From positions 1,364,001 through 1,428,000 of the forward strand of contig CP099514.1 in assembly GCA_025809375.1 (NCBI GenBank): 64,000 nucleotides of DNA. Reading direction: 5' to 3'. Numbering within the stretch: position 1 is the stretch's first letter; every line of letters begins with the position of its first letter. Positions 18,830-28,191 of the stretch are shown piece by piece. The position numbers and the translations under genes are program-made. The notes under the pieces are model-generated. The model saw nothing but the letters and a program-made list of their open reading frames with translations, made no database searches and was not told where the DNA came from. Source of the DNA: Bacillus zhangzhouensis (lineage in GTDB: Bacteria > Bacillota > Bacilli > Bacillales > Bacillaceae).

Positions 18830-19216
18830 ATGCAGATCATTCAGCATGTCACCGTGATGCAAGTATTAACTGAAAGCAGTAGGGACAAACTGTTAACGGC
18901 TTTTTTGGAGAAGAAAGAAAGATTAGAACGTGAATGCAATCAACTATATTTTCAGCTGAAAAAACATGAAAAAGAATCACATCAGCAAGAAGCCATCCCT
19001 CAATTTCAAAAAGCGATCGACAAAAGGCAAGAGAAGATCAGGCAAATTGATTTTCAAGTAGAGCAGCTGCATATTTTGCCGCTTGGAAGTGAAATGAAAG
19101 AAACAGAAGTGGATGCATTGGTTGAAGTAAAAATAGGTGATAAATGGGATGACAAGATGCAAGATAATGTCATCGTCGTAAAAGACGGCATCATTGTGGA
19201 AATACGTCAGGGGTGA
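18830..19216 (+). CDS. ylqD: YlqD family protein of unknown function
   Basis: This encodes 128 residues matching the YlqD family of Bacillaceae, always found between khpA and rimM. The central part (residues 25-85) is a long charged coiled-coil-like helix ([21 protein letters not shown]), and the C-terminal part, with [11 protein letters not shown] and [16 protein letters not shown], resembles a small beta domain. No signal peptide or catalytic motif is visible. ATG 18830 follows AGGGGGA and AAGGAAG. A -10-like TATACT at 18783-18788 lies upstream, but its best -35 (TTTACA, 18757) is 20 bases away. Its stop lies just before rimM, so it probably belongs to the rimM-trmD transcript. Function unknown. 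Confidence 0.85.
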   Translation: MQIIQHVTVMQVLTESSRDKLLTAFLEKKERLERECNQLYFQLKKHEKESHQQEAIPQFQKAIDKRQEKIRQIDFQVEQLHILPLGSEMKETEVDALVEVKIGDKWDDKMQDNVIVVKDGIIVEIRQG

Positions 19217-19224
19217 TTGAGAAC

Positions 19225-19749
19225 ATGGAGCTAGAATGGTTGAATGTTGGAAAGATCGTCAATACACACGGAGTGCGCGGAGAAGTACGTGTCGTGTCAA
19301 AGACGGATTTCCCAGAAGAGCGCTACAAAAAGGGAAGCGTCCTTTATATTTTTAAGCAAGGTCAAAGAGAACCGCTGAAAGTGACTGTGGCATCACATCG
19401 TCAGCACAAACAGTTTGATTTGCTCACATTTGAAGAAATAAACTCATTAAATGAAGCAGAACATTTGAAAGAATCAATCTTAAAGGTTGAAAAAGAACAT
19501 CTTGGGTCTTTAGATGAAGGAGAATTTTATTTCCACCAAATCATTGGCTGTGAAGTATACGATGAAGAGGACAAGCTGATCGGCCAAATCAAAGAGATCT
19601 TAACACCAGGGGCAAATGATGTGTGGGTGGTTGGAAGAAAAGGCAAAAAAGATGCTTTGATTCCTTATATTCCATCTGTCGTCAAAAAAATCGATATCTC
19701 ATCCAAAACTGTACACATTGAAGTGATGGAAGGACTCATTGACGAATGA
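19225..19749 (+). CDS. rimM: 16S rRNA processing protein RimM
   Basis: This encodes 174 residues. The N-terminal RimM barrel begins [19 protein letters not shown] and the C-terminal PRC-barrel domain contains [21 protein letters not shown]. It binds S19 and helps mature the 30S head. ATG 19225 gives the family N-terminus; GTG 19213, in frame, would overlap the ylqD stop and sit on top of the ribosome site CAGGGG. It overlaps trmD by four bases (ATGA). Confidence 0.95.
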   Translation: MELEWLNVGKIVNTHGVRGEVRVVSKTDFPEERYKKGSVLYIFKQGQREPLKVTVASHRQHKQFDLLTFEEINSLNEAEHLKESILKVEKEHLGSLDEGEFYFHQIIGCEVYDEEDKLIGQIKEILTPGANDVWVVGRKGKKDALIPYIPSVVKKIDISSKTVHIEVMEGLIDE

Positions 19750-20480
19750 AAATCGACTTCTTAACCCTTTTTCCTGAAATGTTCGAAGGTGTGCTTCACT
19801 CATCGATCTTAAAAAAAGCACAGGAGAAAGAAGCTGTCTCATTTCATGTCGTTAATTTTAGAGAGTATTCAGATCATAAGCATAAAACAGTGGATGACTA
19901 TCCGTATGGCGGCGGTGCTGGTATGGTCCTGAAAGCGCAGCCCGTATTTGATGCGGTAGAAGATTTAACAAAGAAAGCAAGCACGAAGCCCAGGGTCATT
20001 CTTGTCTGTCCTCAAGGGGAAAGATATACACAAAAGAAGGCAGAAGAACTTGCAAAAGAAGAGCATCTTATGTTCATTTGCGGTCACTATGAAGGCTATG
20101 ATGAGCGCATCAGGGAGCATCTTGTCACAGATGAGATTTCAATTGGAGATTTCGTCCTCACAGGCGGAGAGCTGCCAGCGATGATGATTGCAGACAGTGT
20201 GGTCAGGCTTTTGCCTCATGTGCTTGGAAAAGAAGCGTCTCACATCGAAGATTCATTCAGTACAGGTCTGCTTGAGCACCCGCACTATACAAGGCCAGCA
20301 GATTATAAAGGACTAAAAGTGCCGGATGTGCTCCTCTCTGGAAATCATGCCAAAATTGAAGAGTGGCGGCGCAAAGAATCCTTGAAGCGAACCTATACAA
20401 GACGGCCAGATTTGATCAATTCGTGCAAAACGTTAACAGATGAAGAAAAAAGATGGCTTTGGCAGCTTCATAATGACTAG
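19746..20480 (+). CDS. trmD: tRNA (guanine-N1)-methyltransferase
   Basis: This encodes 244 residues of the SPOUT class with a trefoil-knot AdoMet site ([11 protein letters not shown] and [16 protein letters not shown]). It methylates G37 of tRNAs reading CNN codons and so prevents frameshifting. ATG 19746 overlaps the rimM stop by four bases. rplS follows but has its own promoter and leader. Confidence 0.97.
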   Translation: MKIDFLTLFPEMFEGVLHSSILKKAQEKEAVSFHVVNFREYSDHKHKTVDDYPYGGGAGMVLKAQPVFDAVEDLTKKASTKPRVILVCPQGERYTQKKAEELAKEEHLMFICGHYEGYDERIREHLVTDEISIGDFVLTGGELPAMMIADSVVRLLPHVLGKEASHIEDSFSTGLLEHPHYTRPADYKGLKVPDVLLSGNHAKIEEWRRKESLKRTYTRRPDLINSCKTLTDEEKRWLWQLHND

Positions 20481-20486
20481 ATTGTA

Positions 20487-20515
20487 TTGCACATGGCATA
20501 GACGTATGGTATGAT
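20487..20515 (+). promoter_or_regulatory. Sigma-A promoter of rplS
   Basis: TTGCAC (20487-20492), exactly 17 bases, TATGAT (20510-20515). It begins seven bases after the trmD stop; predicted start near 20522. Confidence 0.8.
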
Positions 20516-20521
20516 ACTACT

Positions 20522-20965
<444 letters not shown>

Positions 20966-20977
20966 TGATATCAAAGG

Positions 20978-21011
20978 AAAGAGCTTGTTACCTGTAACAG
21001 GCTCTTTTTTT
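20978..21011 (+). terminator. Intrinsic terminator after rplS
   Basis: A stem of about 14 pairs (20978-20991 with 20994-21007, one G-U) with a very tight loop and a run of seven T residues. It separates rplS from rbgA. Confidence 0.92.
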
Positions 21012-21054
21012 GTACAATGTATAAAGATAACGGTAGAAGAGAGAAGGTGCACAT

Positions 21055-21903
21055 ATGACGATTCAATGGTTTCCAGGCCATATGGCAAAAGCAAGACGTG
21101 AAGTCACAGAAAAATTAAAGCTCATCGACATCGTATTTGAATTAACCGATGCAAGAATTCCGATGTCCTCTAGAAACCCAATGATCGAAGAAATCCTTCA
21201 AAACAAACCCAAAATCATGCTCTTAAACAAAGCAGATAAAGCAGATCCTCGTATGACAAAGGAGTGGCAGGCGCATTTTGAGCAGCAAGGCGTTCGGTCT
21301 CTGGCTATTAACTCTGTCGATGGACAAGGGTTAAATCAGATCATCACGACTTCAAAAGAAATTTTAAAAGAAAAGTTCGACCGCATGAAAGCAAAAGGCG
21401 TCAAACCACGTGCAATTCGAGCACTAATTATCGGGATTCCCAACGTCGGAAAATCGACCTTAATCAATCGTTTAGCGAAAAAGAACATTGCCAAAACAGG
21501 AGACAGGCCTGGTATTACGACATCACAGCAATGGGTGAAGGTAGGGAAAGAACTAGAACTGCTCGATACCCCTGGAATCCTCTGGCCGAAGTTTGAAGAT
21601 GAGCAAGTAGGACTCAGGCTTGCGGTGACTGGAGCGATCAAAGATTCGATCATCAACTTACAGGATGTCGCTGTGTATGCACTTCGTTTTCTAGAAGAGA
21701 ACTACCCAGAGCGATTAAAAAAACGCTATGATCTAGTGGAGATACCTGAAGATACGGTTGAGCTGTTTGATGCAATTGGCACAAAGCGCGGCTGTCTAAT
21801 GAGCGGGGGATTCATAAACTATGACAAAACCACCGAAATCATTATTCGGGATATTCGAACAGAAAAATTTGGTCCCCTCACTTTTGAGAAGCCTGAAAGC
21901 TAA
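21055..21903 (+). CDS. rbgA: Ribosome biogenesis GTPase RbgA (YlqF)
   Basis: This encodes 282 residues. The GTPase motifs are circularly permuted: G4 NKAD at residues 58-61 comes before G1 GIPNVGKS at 127-134 and G3 DTPG. The N-terminus is [16 protein letters not shown], and a C-terminal ANTAR-like RNA-binding region follows. In B. subtilis RbgA is essential for a late step of 50S assembly (entry of L16 and others). ATG 21055 follows GAGAAGGTG. No clear promoter is visible in the 40 bases after the rplS terminator, so expression may come from read-through or a weak promoter. Confidence 0.96.
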   Translation: MTIQWFPGHMAKARREVTEKLKLIDIVFELTDARIPMSSRNPMIEEILQNKPKIMLLNKADKADPRMTKEWQAHFEQQGVRSLAINSVDGQGLNQIITTSKEILKEKFDRMKAKGVKPRAIRALIIGIPNVGKSTLINRLAKKNIAKTGDRPGITTSQQWVKVGKELELLDTPGILWPKFEDEQVGLRLAVTGAIKDSIINLQDVAVYALRFLEENYPERLKKRYDLVEIPEDTVELFDAIGTKRGCLMSGGFINYDKTTEIIIRDIRTEKFGPLTFEKPES

Positions 21904-21937
21904 AAGACACGCAGCTCATGCGGGTCTTTATTTTTTG
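21903..21937 (+). terminator. Hairpin terminator between rbgA and rnhB
   Basis: An 11-base stem with one mismatch (21903-21913 with 21919-21929), loop GCTCA, followed by ATTTTTT. It starts at the last base of the rbgA stop, and 43 bases separate it from rnhB. Confidence 0.7.
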
Positions 21938-21979
21938 CGAAAAACTGCCGATATAAAGAAGGAGGCTGCGAAAAAGCCT

Positions 21980-22744
21980 ATGTACACGGTGAAACAAATA
22001 AAAGAACTGATAGAAAAGCATGCAGGCGACGAGTCATACATTCGTGAGCTTGTTAAAGGTGATACGAGAAAAAGTGTCCAAAAACTCATAGAAAAGTGGC
22101 ATAAAGAAAGAGAAAAGCAGCAAGCACTTCGCGTGGCATGGGATGACATGCTGCAATTTGAAAACAAGGCAAAGGCGCAGGGATACACATGTATTGCTGG
22201 AATAGATGAAGCAGGAAGAGGCCCGCTCGCCGGCCCAGTTGTGGCAGCAGCTGTCATATTAAAGGAAGATACAGTCTTGCTCGGTTTAAACGACTCAAAG
22301 CAATTATCTGAGAAAAAAAGATTGGCTTATTATGATTTAATTCAAAAAGAAGCACTTGATATCGGAATCGGCATTGTTGATGCGGCTACGATTGATGTAA
22401 TCAATATTTATGAAGCATCAAGACTCGCGATGGTGAGAGCTGTGGAGCAGTTAACTCATACACCAGATTATCTACTCATAGATGCCATGACACTCCCGCT
22501 TTCTATTCATCAAGAGAATATCATCAAAGGAGATGCAAAAAGTGCATCCATTGCAGCAGGTGCATGTATTGCGAAGGTGACAAGGGATCAAATGATGGAA
22601 GAGTACGGGCGTAAGTATCCTGAGTATCAATTTGAAAAACATAAAGGGTACGGAACGAAAGAGCATCTGGCTGCGATTCAAACACATGGTGCTGCCCCAA
22701 TCCACCGATTATCATTTGCGCCAGTGAAATCTGTTATATCATAA
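21980..22744 (+). CDS. rnhB: Ribonuclease HII
   Basis: This encodes 254 residues. The catalytic motif AGIDEAGRGPLAGPVVAAAV contains the acidic pair of type 2 RNase H, and further acidic residues lie in DAMTLP and near KVTRDQMM. It removes RNA from RNA/DNA hybrids and misincorporated ribonucleotides. The frame is open 53 codons further up across the rbgA end and the hairpin, but ATG 21980 is the first codon after AAGGAGG (21959-21965, a long 14-base spacing) and gives the usual length. The N-terminal 70 residues are a helical extension typical of Bacillus RnhB. Confidence 0.94.
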   Translation: MYTVKQIKELIEKHAGDESYIRELVKGDTRKSVQKLIEKWHKEREKQQALRVAWDDMLQFENKAKAQGYTCIAGIDEAGRGPLAGPVVAAAVILKEDTVLLGLNDSKQLSEKKRLAYYDLIQKEALDIGIGIVDAATIDVINIYEASRLAMVRAVEQLTHTPDYLLIDAMTLPLSIHQENIIKGDAKSASIAAGACIAKVTRDQMMEEYGRKYPEYQFEKHKGYGTKEHLAAIQTHGAAPIHRLSFAPVKSVIS

Positions 22745-22770
22745 ATTTTAATTTAAGGAGGCTGCCTGTG

Positions 22771-24501
22771 ATGACAAGAGTTGAGGACATACATACAGCA
22801 CTGAATAGCCGGCTGAATACGGCCGAATCAGTTCCATTAAACACCGAAGGGAAGGAAAATGTTCATCGGCTGATTCTCGGTAAAGTACTAAAAATGCTTG
22901 GAGATGATACAGCCCTTGTTCAAATAGGCTCAACGAAAATAAAAGCGCAGCTGGCGGCTCAGCTTAAAGCAGACGCATTTTATTGGTTCCAATTTGAACA
23001 AGAGGGCGGAGGCAGCCTCAATAAACTAAGACCCGTTCAGCAATTTGAACAAGATCCTAAGACGTTAAAGGATGCAGCAGCCAAACTATTAGAGGGTCTC
23101 TCACTGAAAAATGGGCTAGAAAACATGCTGACAGCTACAGCTTTTTTAAAGGAAAAGTCCGTTATTAACGAAGGAGAGTTAAAAACAGCAGTGAAGTGGA
23201 TCGAACAGCTTCAAGGAGCTGATGTGAAGAAAGGGCTCCAGGCACTCCTCTTTGCTTTAAAGAAAGATTTACCGATCCAGCAAGGGGTACTTCAATCTAT
23301 TTTAGCCGTAAAATCATCCTCTGCCCTTCATCAGGATATAACATCGCTATTAAATCAATTAACACAGCTTCCGAAGCACACAGACGCCACACAGACCCTT
23401 ACACAAGCCGTTCGGTCAGTTGTAGATGCAGAGACAGCCGTCCATGCAGAAAAGCTCTTATCGGTCCTTCTAGCAGCGAGAGAAGGCGAGGTAAAGCAAC
23501 CAGTAACGACTCAGCTCAATCCGTCTCAGCAAAAAGAAAATAGCCATGCCCCAATCGTTCAAGAGCGTCAGCCGTCCCAAGTTCTTCAGACAAACGTGCA
23601 GCAGCAGTCAACAAGTCCAAAAGAGCTGCAAATCCCGCTTCAGCAAATTGAGCGGTTACTGGCAAGATGGATGAAACAAGGTGCAGACGGGCAAAAAGAA
23701 CCCAACTTAAAACAGCTCACAGCATTGCTGCAAGGGCTTCAGCAGGCAGGCTCTCAGCCTGACGCAAAAGCAGCTGTGCTTCAAAAAGAGTTTCCCTTCC
23801 TGTCAAAAGCAGAGGCGAAAGCTTTAGCCCAGGTGGTGCAGCAGACTGAACCAACATTAAGCAATAAAACAGATGTACTCGATTTACTTATGACGATGAA
23901 AAAGGCAATAGGTGTACGTGATGAAATCGGTATGCTGAAACTGCTTGAAAAAGGCAGCCAGGATATCAAAAGTCAGGAGCTGCACCAATTAAAGCTTGTG
24001 CTAAATGATGTGAGACAGGCTGATTTACCAGAGCACATTAAAAAAGAAGTAGATCAATTGTTTCATAGATTGAATGGGCAGTTATTTGTCCAGCAGGAGA
24101 ACCAAACCGTCAGTCAAATGTTGGTTTCCTATCCTCTTTTCTCAAAACATAGTGTTCAAGATTTAACCTTTATTCTAAAGGGACATAAGAAAAAAGATGG
24201 CTCTATTGATATTTCTCAGTGCCGTCTCTTGTTTTATTTAAACATGGAAAACCTTGAAGAAACCTTAATAGACTGTACGATTCAGCAAAAGGTCATGTCA
24301 ATTACTGTCGAGACAGCCCATGAACTGCAAGGAACCATTAATCCGATGATTCCGGCTGTTCGGAAGAATTTAAATGCTCTAGGATACAGTTTAACGGGAA
24401 TTACAGCAAAAAAGAGGCCAGATCCAGTAGATGATCCGTCTCAATTTCTAGATGAACACTTTCATAAAATCAGCGAGAAAGGGCTGGACTTACGAATATG
24501 A
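22771..24501 (+). CDS. ylqG: YlqG, FliK-like protein of unknown function
   Basis: This encodes 576 residues. Between the rather conserved N-terminal segment (NVHRLILGKVLKMLGDDTALVQIG, about 28-51) and the C-terminus lies a long Gln-rich, low-complexity region. The last 130 residues, with GSIDISQCRLLFYLNMENLEET and a VETAHELQGTINPM-type helix, follow the pattern of the hook-length control (FliK) C-terminal domain, which in FliK acts on the export gate FlhB. ATG 22771 is 9 bases from AAGGAGG and preferred over GTG 22768. It overlaps ylqH, an FlhB-tail homologue, by four bases. A role as a FliK-like/FlhB-like pair is inference; no function is established. Confidence 0.8.
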   Translation: MTRVEDIHTALNSRLNTAESVPLNTEGKENVHRLILGKVLKMLGDDTALVQIGSTKIKAQLAAQLKADAFYWFQFEQEGGGSLNKLRPVQQFEQDPKTLKDAAAKLLEGLSLKNGLENMLTATAFLKEKSVINEGELKTAVKWIEQLQGADVKKGLQALLFALKKDLPIQQGVLQSILAVKSSSALHQDITSLLNQLTQLPKHTDATQTLTQAVRSVVDAETAVHAEKLLSVLLAAREGEVKQPVTTQLNPSQQKENSHAPIVQERQPSQVLQTNVQQQSTSPKELQIPLQQIERLLARWMKQGADGQKEPNLKQLTALLQGLQQAGSQPDAKAAVLQKEFPFLSKAEAKALAQVVQQTEPTLSNKTDVLDLLMTMKKAIGVRDEIGMLKLLEKGSQDIKSQELHQLKLVLNDVRQADLPEHIKKEVDQLFHRLNGQLFVQQENQTVSQMLVSYPLFSKHSVQDLTFILKGHKKKDGSIDISQCRLLFYLNMENLEETLIDCTIQQKVMSITVETAHELQGTINPMIPAVRKNLNALGYSLTGITAKKRPDPVDDPSQFLDEHFHKISEKGLDLRI

Positions 24502-24773
24502 AAGATTCAAAACCGCTGAGAAGAGCGGTCGCTCTGCATTACGATGAAGAAAAACAAAAGGCGCCAAAAGTTGTTGCAACAGGCAGCGGCTATGTGGCAG
24601 ATCATATTATTGAAGAAGCAAAAAAGTCGGGAGTCCCCATTCAGGAAGACCGTAATTTAGTCGAACTCATGCGCCACTTAACGCTTGATGAGGAAATCCC
24701 TGAAGCGTTATACGATACTGTAGCAGAAATTTTTTCGTTTATCTACAAGTTAGATCAAAAAATGAAAAAATAA
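24498..24773 (+). CDS. ylqH: YlqH, homologue of the FlhB C-terminal tail
   Basis: This encodes 91 residues that align over their length with the end of FlhB in this same window: VALHYDEEKQKAPKVVA here against IALKYDEEKMDAPYVVA in FlhB (about residues 282-298), followed by similar VPIQEDRNLVELMRHL and EIFSFIYKL segments. This corresponds to the FlhB part after the self-cleavage site; the NPTH site itself and all membrane segments are absent. Such proteins (FhlB type) can replace the FlhB tail in other bacteria. ATG 24498 overlaps the ylqG stop (ATGA). No terminator is evident after it. Confidence 0.88.
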   Translation: MKDSKPLRRAVALHYDEEKQKAPKVVATGSGYVADHIIEEAKKSGVPIQEDRNLVELMRHLTLDEEIPEALYDTVAEIFSFIYKLDQKMKK

Positions 24774-24865
24774 GGTAAAACAAGTATTTTGACTGAAAAA
24801 TTTATATTTTTAATAAAATAAAAGTTTGAATGTTTAGAAGGATTTTACGATTTTACATAGAACCC

Positions 24866-24894
24866 TAGACATTCTCTTTTTTATTCTTTAAAAT
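24866..24894 (+). promoter_or_regulatory. Probable sigma-A promoter of sucC-sucD
   Basis: TAGACA (24866-24871), 17 bases, TAAAAT (24889-24894). A second candidate lies further up (TTGACT at 24789-24794, 16 bases, TAATAA at 24811-24816). Confidence 0.55.
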
Positions 24895-24907
24895 GAAAGC
24901 GCAGTCT
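24893..24907 (+). promoter_or_regulatory. Catabolite response element (CcpA site) at sucC
   Basis: ATGAAAGCGCAGTCT fits every fixed position of the CcpA consensus WTGNAANCGNWNNCW. It overlaps the end of the -10 element and the predicted start point of sucC, where bound CcpA would repress. Repression of TCA-cycle genes by glucose through CcpA is established in B. subtilis; its action here is inferred. Confidence 0.65.
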
Positions 24908-24948
24908 ATTTTATAATTTTGTTTCTACATATGTTGGGAGGATGGGAA

Positions 24949-26109
24949 ATGAATATCCATGAGTACCAAGGAAAAGAAATCCTAAGAAAATATGGGGTTT
25001 CAGTTCCAAATGGTAAAGTAGCATTTACACCTGATGAAGCAGTAAAAGCATCAGAAGAGCTAGAGAGCTCTGTATATGTCGTAAAAGCACAGATTCATGC
25101 AGGAGGCCGTGGTAAAGCAGGCGGGGTAAAAATTGCAAAAACGAAAGATGAAGTGAAAGGGTTTGCAGAGGAATTGCTCGGCAAGACACTTGTCACACAT
25201 CAAACAGGGCCTGAAGGGCGAGAAATAAAACGCTTACTTATTGAAGAAGGCTGCGATATTCAAAAGGAATACTATGTTGGACTAGTTTTGGACAGAGCGA
25301 CATCAAGAATAGTATTGATGGCATCTGAAGAAGGCGGTACTGAAATTGAAGAAGTAGCAGAAAAAACGCCAGAAAAAATTGTCAAAGTGGTTATCGACCC
25401 TGCGATTGGCCTGCAAGCTTATCAGGCGAGAGAAGTAGCATTTAAAATTAATATTCCAACAAAATTAGTTGGTCAAGCTGTTAAGTTTATGACAAGCCTT
25501 TACAATGCGTTTATTGAAAAAGATTGTTCAATTGCTGAGATTAATCCACTTGTTGTAACAGGCGATGGAAAAGTCATGGCACTTGATGCAAAGTTAAACT
25601 TTGATAGCAATGCTTTATATAGACAAAAAGATATATTAGAATACCGTGACCTTGATGAAGAGGATCCAAAAGAAATTGAAGCTTCTAAATATGACTTAAG
25701 CTACATTTCTCTAGATGGAAATATTGGCTGTATGGTCAATGGAGCAGGTCTTGCGATGTCTACAATGGATATTATCAAGCATTACGGCGGGGACCCTGCA
25801 AACTTCCTAGATGTTGGCGGCGGTGCAACAGCTGAAAAAGTAACGGAAGCGTTTAAAATCATCTTATCTGATCAAAATGTCAAAGGGATATTTGTGAACA
25901 TTTTTGGCGGCATCATGAAATGTGATGTGATTGCAGAAGGTGTTGTTGAAGCGACGAAACAAGTCGGCTTAACATTACCACTTGTTGTACGTCTTGAAGG
26001 AACAAACGTTGAATTAGGGAAGAAAATTCTGAGTGATTCAGGCTTAAATATCACTTCTGCTGAGTCTATGGCTGACGGGGCAGAAAAGATTGTATCTTTA
26101 GTCAAGTAG
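24949..26109 (+). CDS. sucC: Succinyl-CoA synthetase (ADP-forming), beta subunit
   Basis: This encodes 386 residues. The N-terminus [17 protein letters not shown] and the ATP-grasp domain ([16 protein letters not shown]) are typical; the C-terminal CoA-ligase domain contains [15 protein letters not shown] and GGGATAEKV. It uses ADP or ATP with SucD to interconvert succinyl-CoA and succinate in the TCA cycle. ATG 24949 follows GGGAGGATGGGA and gives the family N-terminus; ten further upstream codons are excluded. sucD begins 22 bases downstream. Confidence 0.97.
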   Translation: MNIHEYQGKEILRKYGVSVPNGKVAFTPDEAVKASEELESSVYVVKAQIHAGGRGKAGGVKIAKTKDEVKGFAEELLGKTLVTHQTGPEGREIKRLLIEEGCDIQKEYYVGLVLDRATSRIVLMASEEGGTEIEEVAEKTPEKIVKVVIDPAIGLQAYQAREVAFKINIPTKLVGQAVKFMTSLYNAFIEKDCSIAEINPLVVTGDGKVMALDAKLNFDSNALYRQKDILEYRDLDEEDPKEIEASKYDLSYISLDGNIGCMVNGAGLAMSTMDIIKHYGGDPANFLDVGGGATAEKVTEAFKIILSDQNVKGIFVNIFGGIMKCDVIAEGVVEATKQVGLTLPLVVRLEGTNVELGKKILSDSGLNITSAESMADGAEKIVSLVK

Positions 26110-26131
26110 AGCAGAAAGGCAGGAAACCTAA

Positions 26132-27034
26132 ATGAGTGTATTTATTAATAAAAATACGAGAGTAATTGTTCAGGGGATTACCGGTTCAACCGCATTGTTC
26201 CATACAAAACAAATGATTGAGTACGGAACAAATATTGTTGGTGGTGTCACACCTGGAAAAGGTGGAACTGAAGTAGAAGGAGTTCCTGTATTTAATACTG
26301 TATCTGAAGCAGTTCAGACAACTGGAGCGAACGCTTCTGTTATCTATGTACCAGCACCATTTGCGGCAGATGCCATTTTAGAGGCTGTTGACGCAGAAGT
26401 TGATCTCGTCATTTGTATCACAGAACATATTCCAGTGCTTGACATGGTCAAAGTGAAACGGTATATGGAAGGGAAAAAGACAAGACTAGTTGGACCAAAC
26501 TGCCCAGGTGTCATCACACCTGAGGAATGTAAAATTGGTATCATGCCTGGCTATATTCATAAAAAAGGTCATGTGGGTGTTGTTTCTCGTTCTGGAACGC
26601 TTACATATGAAGCGGTCCATCAGCTTTCAGAAGCTGGCGTTGGTCAATCGACAGCTGTAGGAATCGGGGGAGACCCGGTAAATGGGACAAACTTTATTGA
26701 TGTTTTAAAAGCATTCAATGAAGATCCTGAAACCCATGCTGTGATTATGATCGGTGAAATCGGCGGTACGGCTGAAGAAGAAGCAGCTGAATGGGTAAAA
26801 GCCAATATGACTAAACCAGTTGTTGGCTTTATTGGCGGTAAAACGGCCCCTCCAGGAAAACGTATGGGACATGCTGGTGCCATTATTTCTGGTGGTAAAG
26901 GAACAGCTGATGAAAAGGTAAAAACAATGCGTGAATGTGGAATTGAAGTGGCAGAAACACCATCTGTCATGGGAGACACGTTGATAAAAGTATTAAAAGA
27001 GAAGAATCTCTTCGAAGCTTGTAAAACGCATTAA
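26132..27034 (+). CDS. sucD: Succinyl-CoA synthetase, alpha subunit
   Basis: This encodes 300 residues. A Rossmann CoA-binding domain near the N-terminus ([16 protein letters not shown]) is followed by the ligase domain with the phosphorylated His in [10 protein letters not shown], near residue 246. It forms the catalytic partner of SucC. ATG 26132 follows AAAGGCAGG. A hairpin terminator closes the sucCD operon. Confidence 0.97.
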   Translation: MSVFINKNTRVIVQGITGSTALFHTKQMIEYGTNIVGGVTPGKGGTEVEGVPVFNTVSEAVQTTGANASVIYVPAPFAADAILEAVDAEVDLVICITEHIPVLDMVKVKRYMEGKKTRLVGPNCPGVITPEECKIGIMPGYIHKKGHVGVVSRSGTLTYEAVHQLSEAGVGQSTAVGIGGDPVNGTNFIDVLKAFNEDPETHAVIMIGEIGGTAEEEAAEWVKANMTKPVVGFIGGKTAPPGKRMGHAGAIISGGKGTADEKVKTMRECGIEVAETPSVMGDTLIKVLKEKNLFEACKTH

Positions 27035-27040
27035 TGACAC

Positions 27041-27075
27041 AAGAAGACTTGTTCTTTGACAAGTCTTCTTCTTTC
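27041..27075 (+). terminator. Intrinsic terminator after sucD
   Basis: A perfect 12-base-pair stem (27041-27052 with 27059-27070) with loop TCTTTG and a pyrimidine tail CTTTC. Confidence 0.85.
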
Positions 27076-27097
27076 TATCATAAACTGGAGGAATGGT

Positions 27098-28000
27098 ATG
27101 TACAACGTGTCCGAAAGAATGATTTTTCACCGCTTAAAAGGCCTCATCTCACCCTCATTACTAACAAAATGGTGGAAAGTCGATCCTGAGCTATATATAA
27201 ATGAAGAAACACATCATTTTAAACAGGATCGAGCATTACAAACGATCGACTTTACCCGCTTAAAACAAGCTGAAGAAAATGAATTCCCCATGTTTCAACA
27301 CATCGTACAAGCCTATTTAAAGCAAAACATTCACATGATTCCCATCACATCATCCTTATATCCCTGCACACTAAAAAATATTTATGATCCTCCCCCTGTG
27401 TTATTCCTAAAAGGAAACGTATCATATTTAAATGAAGAAAAAAGTTTAGGTGTAGTCGGCACACGAGTTCCATCGTCTTATGGAGAAGCATGTGTGAAAA
27501 AAATTGTTGGTGAGCTTGTCAAGGAAAATTGGATGATTATCAGTGGTCTAGCTAAAGGAATCGATGGACTTGCACATAAAGAGTGCATCAGGAAAAAAGG
27601 GAAAACGATCGGCATTATAGCAGGCGGCTTTCAGCATGTATACCCAAAAGAGCATGCACAAATGGCTCAATACATGGGCGAGCATCATTTGCTTTTGTCA
27701 GAGCATCCGCCTTATGTCAAACCAGAAAAATGGCATTTTCCAATGAGAAATCGTTTAATTAGTGCATTAACGAAAGGAACCATCGTGATTCAATGCAAAG
27801 AAAAGAGCGGTTCTCTTATTACAGCCTATCAAGCGCTTGAACAAGGCAAAGAGGTATTTGCGGTTGCCGGATCCATCTTTGATCCTAATTCCACAGGTCC
27901 TGCAAGACTCATTCAGCAGGGAGCAAAGCTTGTTCATTCCACAAAGGATATTTTAGAGGAATTTTCCTTCCGCAGCGTTCAATATACTGAACTCTCATAA
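27098..28000 (+). CDS. dprA: DNA processing protein DprA (Smf)
   Basis: This encodes 300 residues. The extended Rossmann fold shows GVVGTRVPSSYGE, SGLAKGIDGLAH, GIIAGGFQHVYPKEH, and EKSGSLITAYQALEQG. DprA binds single-stranded DNA that enters during transformation and loads RecA. ATG 27098 is chosen because GGAGG (27087-27091) is six bases upstream; the frame is open further but without ribosome site. The winged-helix C-terminal domain found in some homologues is absent. The N-terminal 60 residues are the least conserved part relative to what I recall of B. subtilis Smf. Confidence 0.94.
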   Translation: MYNVSERMIFHRLKGLISPSLLTKWWKVDPELYINEETHHFKQDRALQTIDFTRLKQAEENEFPMFQHIVQAYLKQNIHMIPITSSLYPCTLKNIYDPPPVLFLKGNVSYLNEEKSLGVVGTRVPSSYGEACVKKIVGELVKENWMIISGLAKGIDGLAHKECIRKKGKTIGIIAGGFQHVYPKEHAQMAQYMGEHHLLLSEHPPYVKPEKWHFPMRNRLISALTKGTIVIQCKEKSGSLITAYQALEQGKEVFAVAGSIFDPNSTGPARLIQQGAKLVHSTKDILEEFSFRSVQYTELS

Positions 28001-28009
28001 AAATATCGT

Positions 28010-28038
28010 TTGACAAAAGACATCGGAATATTTAATAA
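28010..28038 (+). promoter_or_regulatory. Sigma-A promoter of topA
   Basis: A perfect -35 TTGACA (28010-28015), 17 bases, TAATAA (28033-28038). It begins ten bases after dprA, leaving an untranslated leader of about 145 bases before topA in which I recognise no known RNA element. Confidence 0.65.
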
Positions 28039-28191
28039 TAGTGAGGATTTAAGTTTACACTTTGTTTTTCGTGTTTATAATGATGTTCATCATAAAGAAT
28101 TTTTAATGATTGCCTGAGATAGGTGCAATTAACATAAATATGAATTGTGAAATGTATAAAGAGAGAACACCTCTTAAGGGGGATTTTGAGT

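Noticed and set aside
21821..21979. Upstream extension of the rnhB frame by 53 codons
   Set aside because: It overlaps the end of rbgA and a terminator hairpin and lacks a ribosome site; the ATG at 21980 gives the family length.
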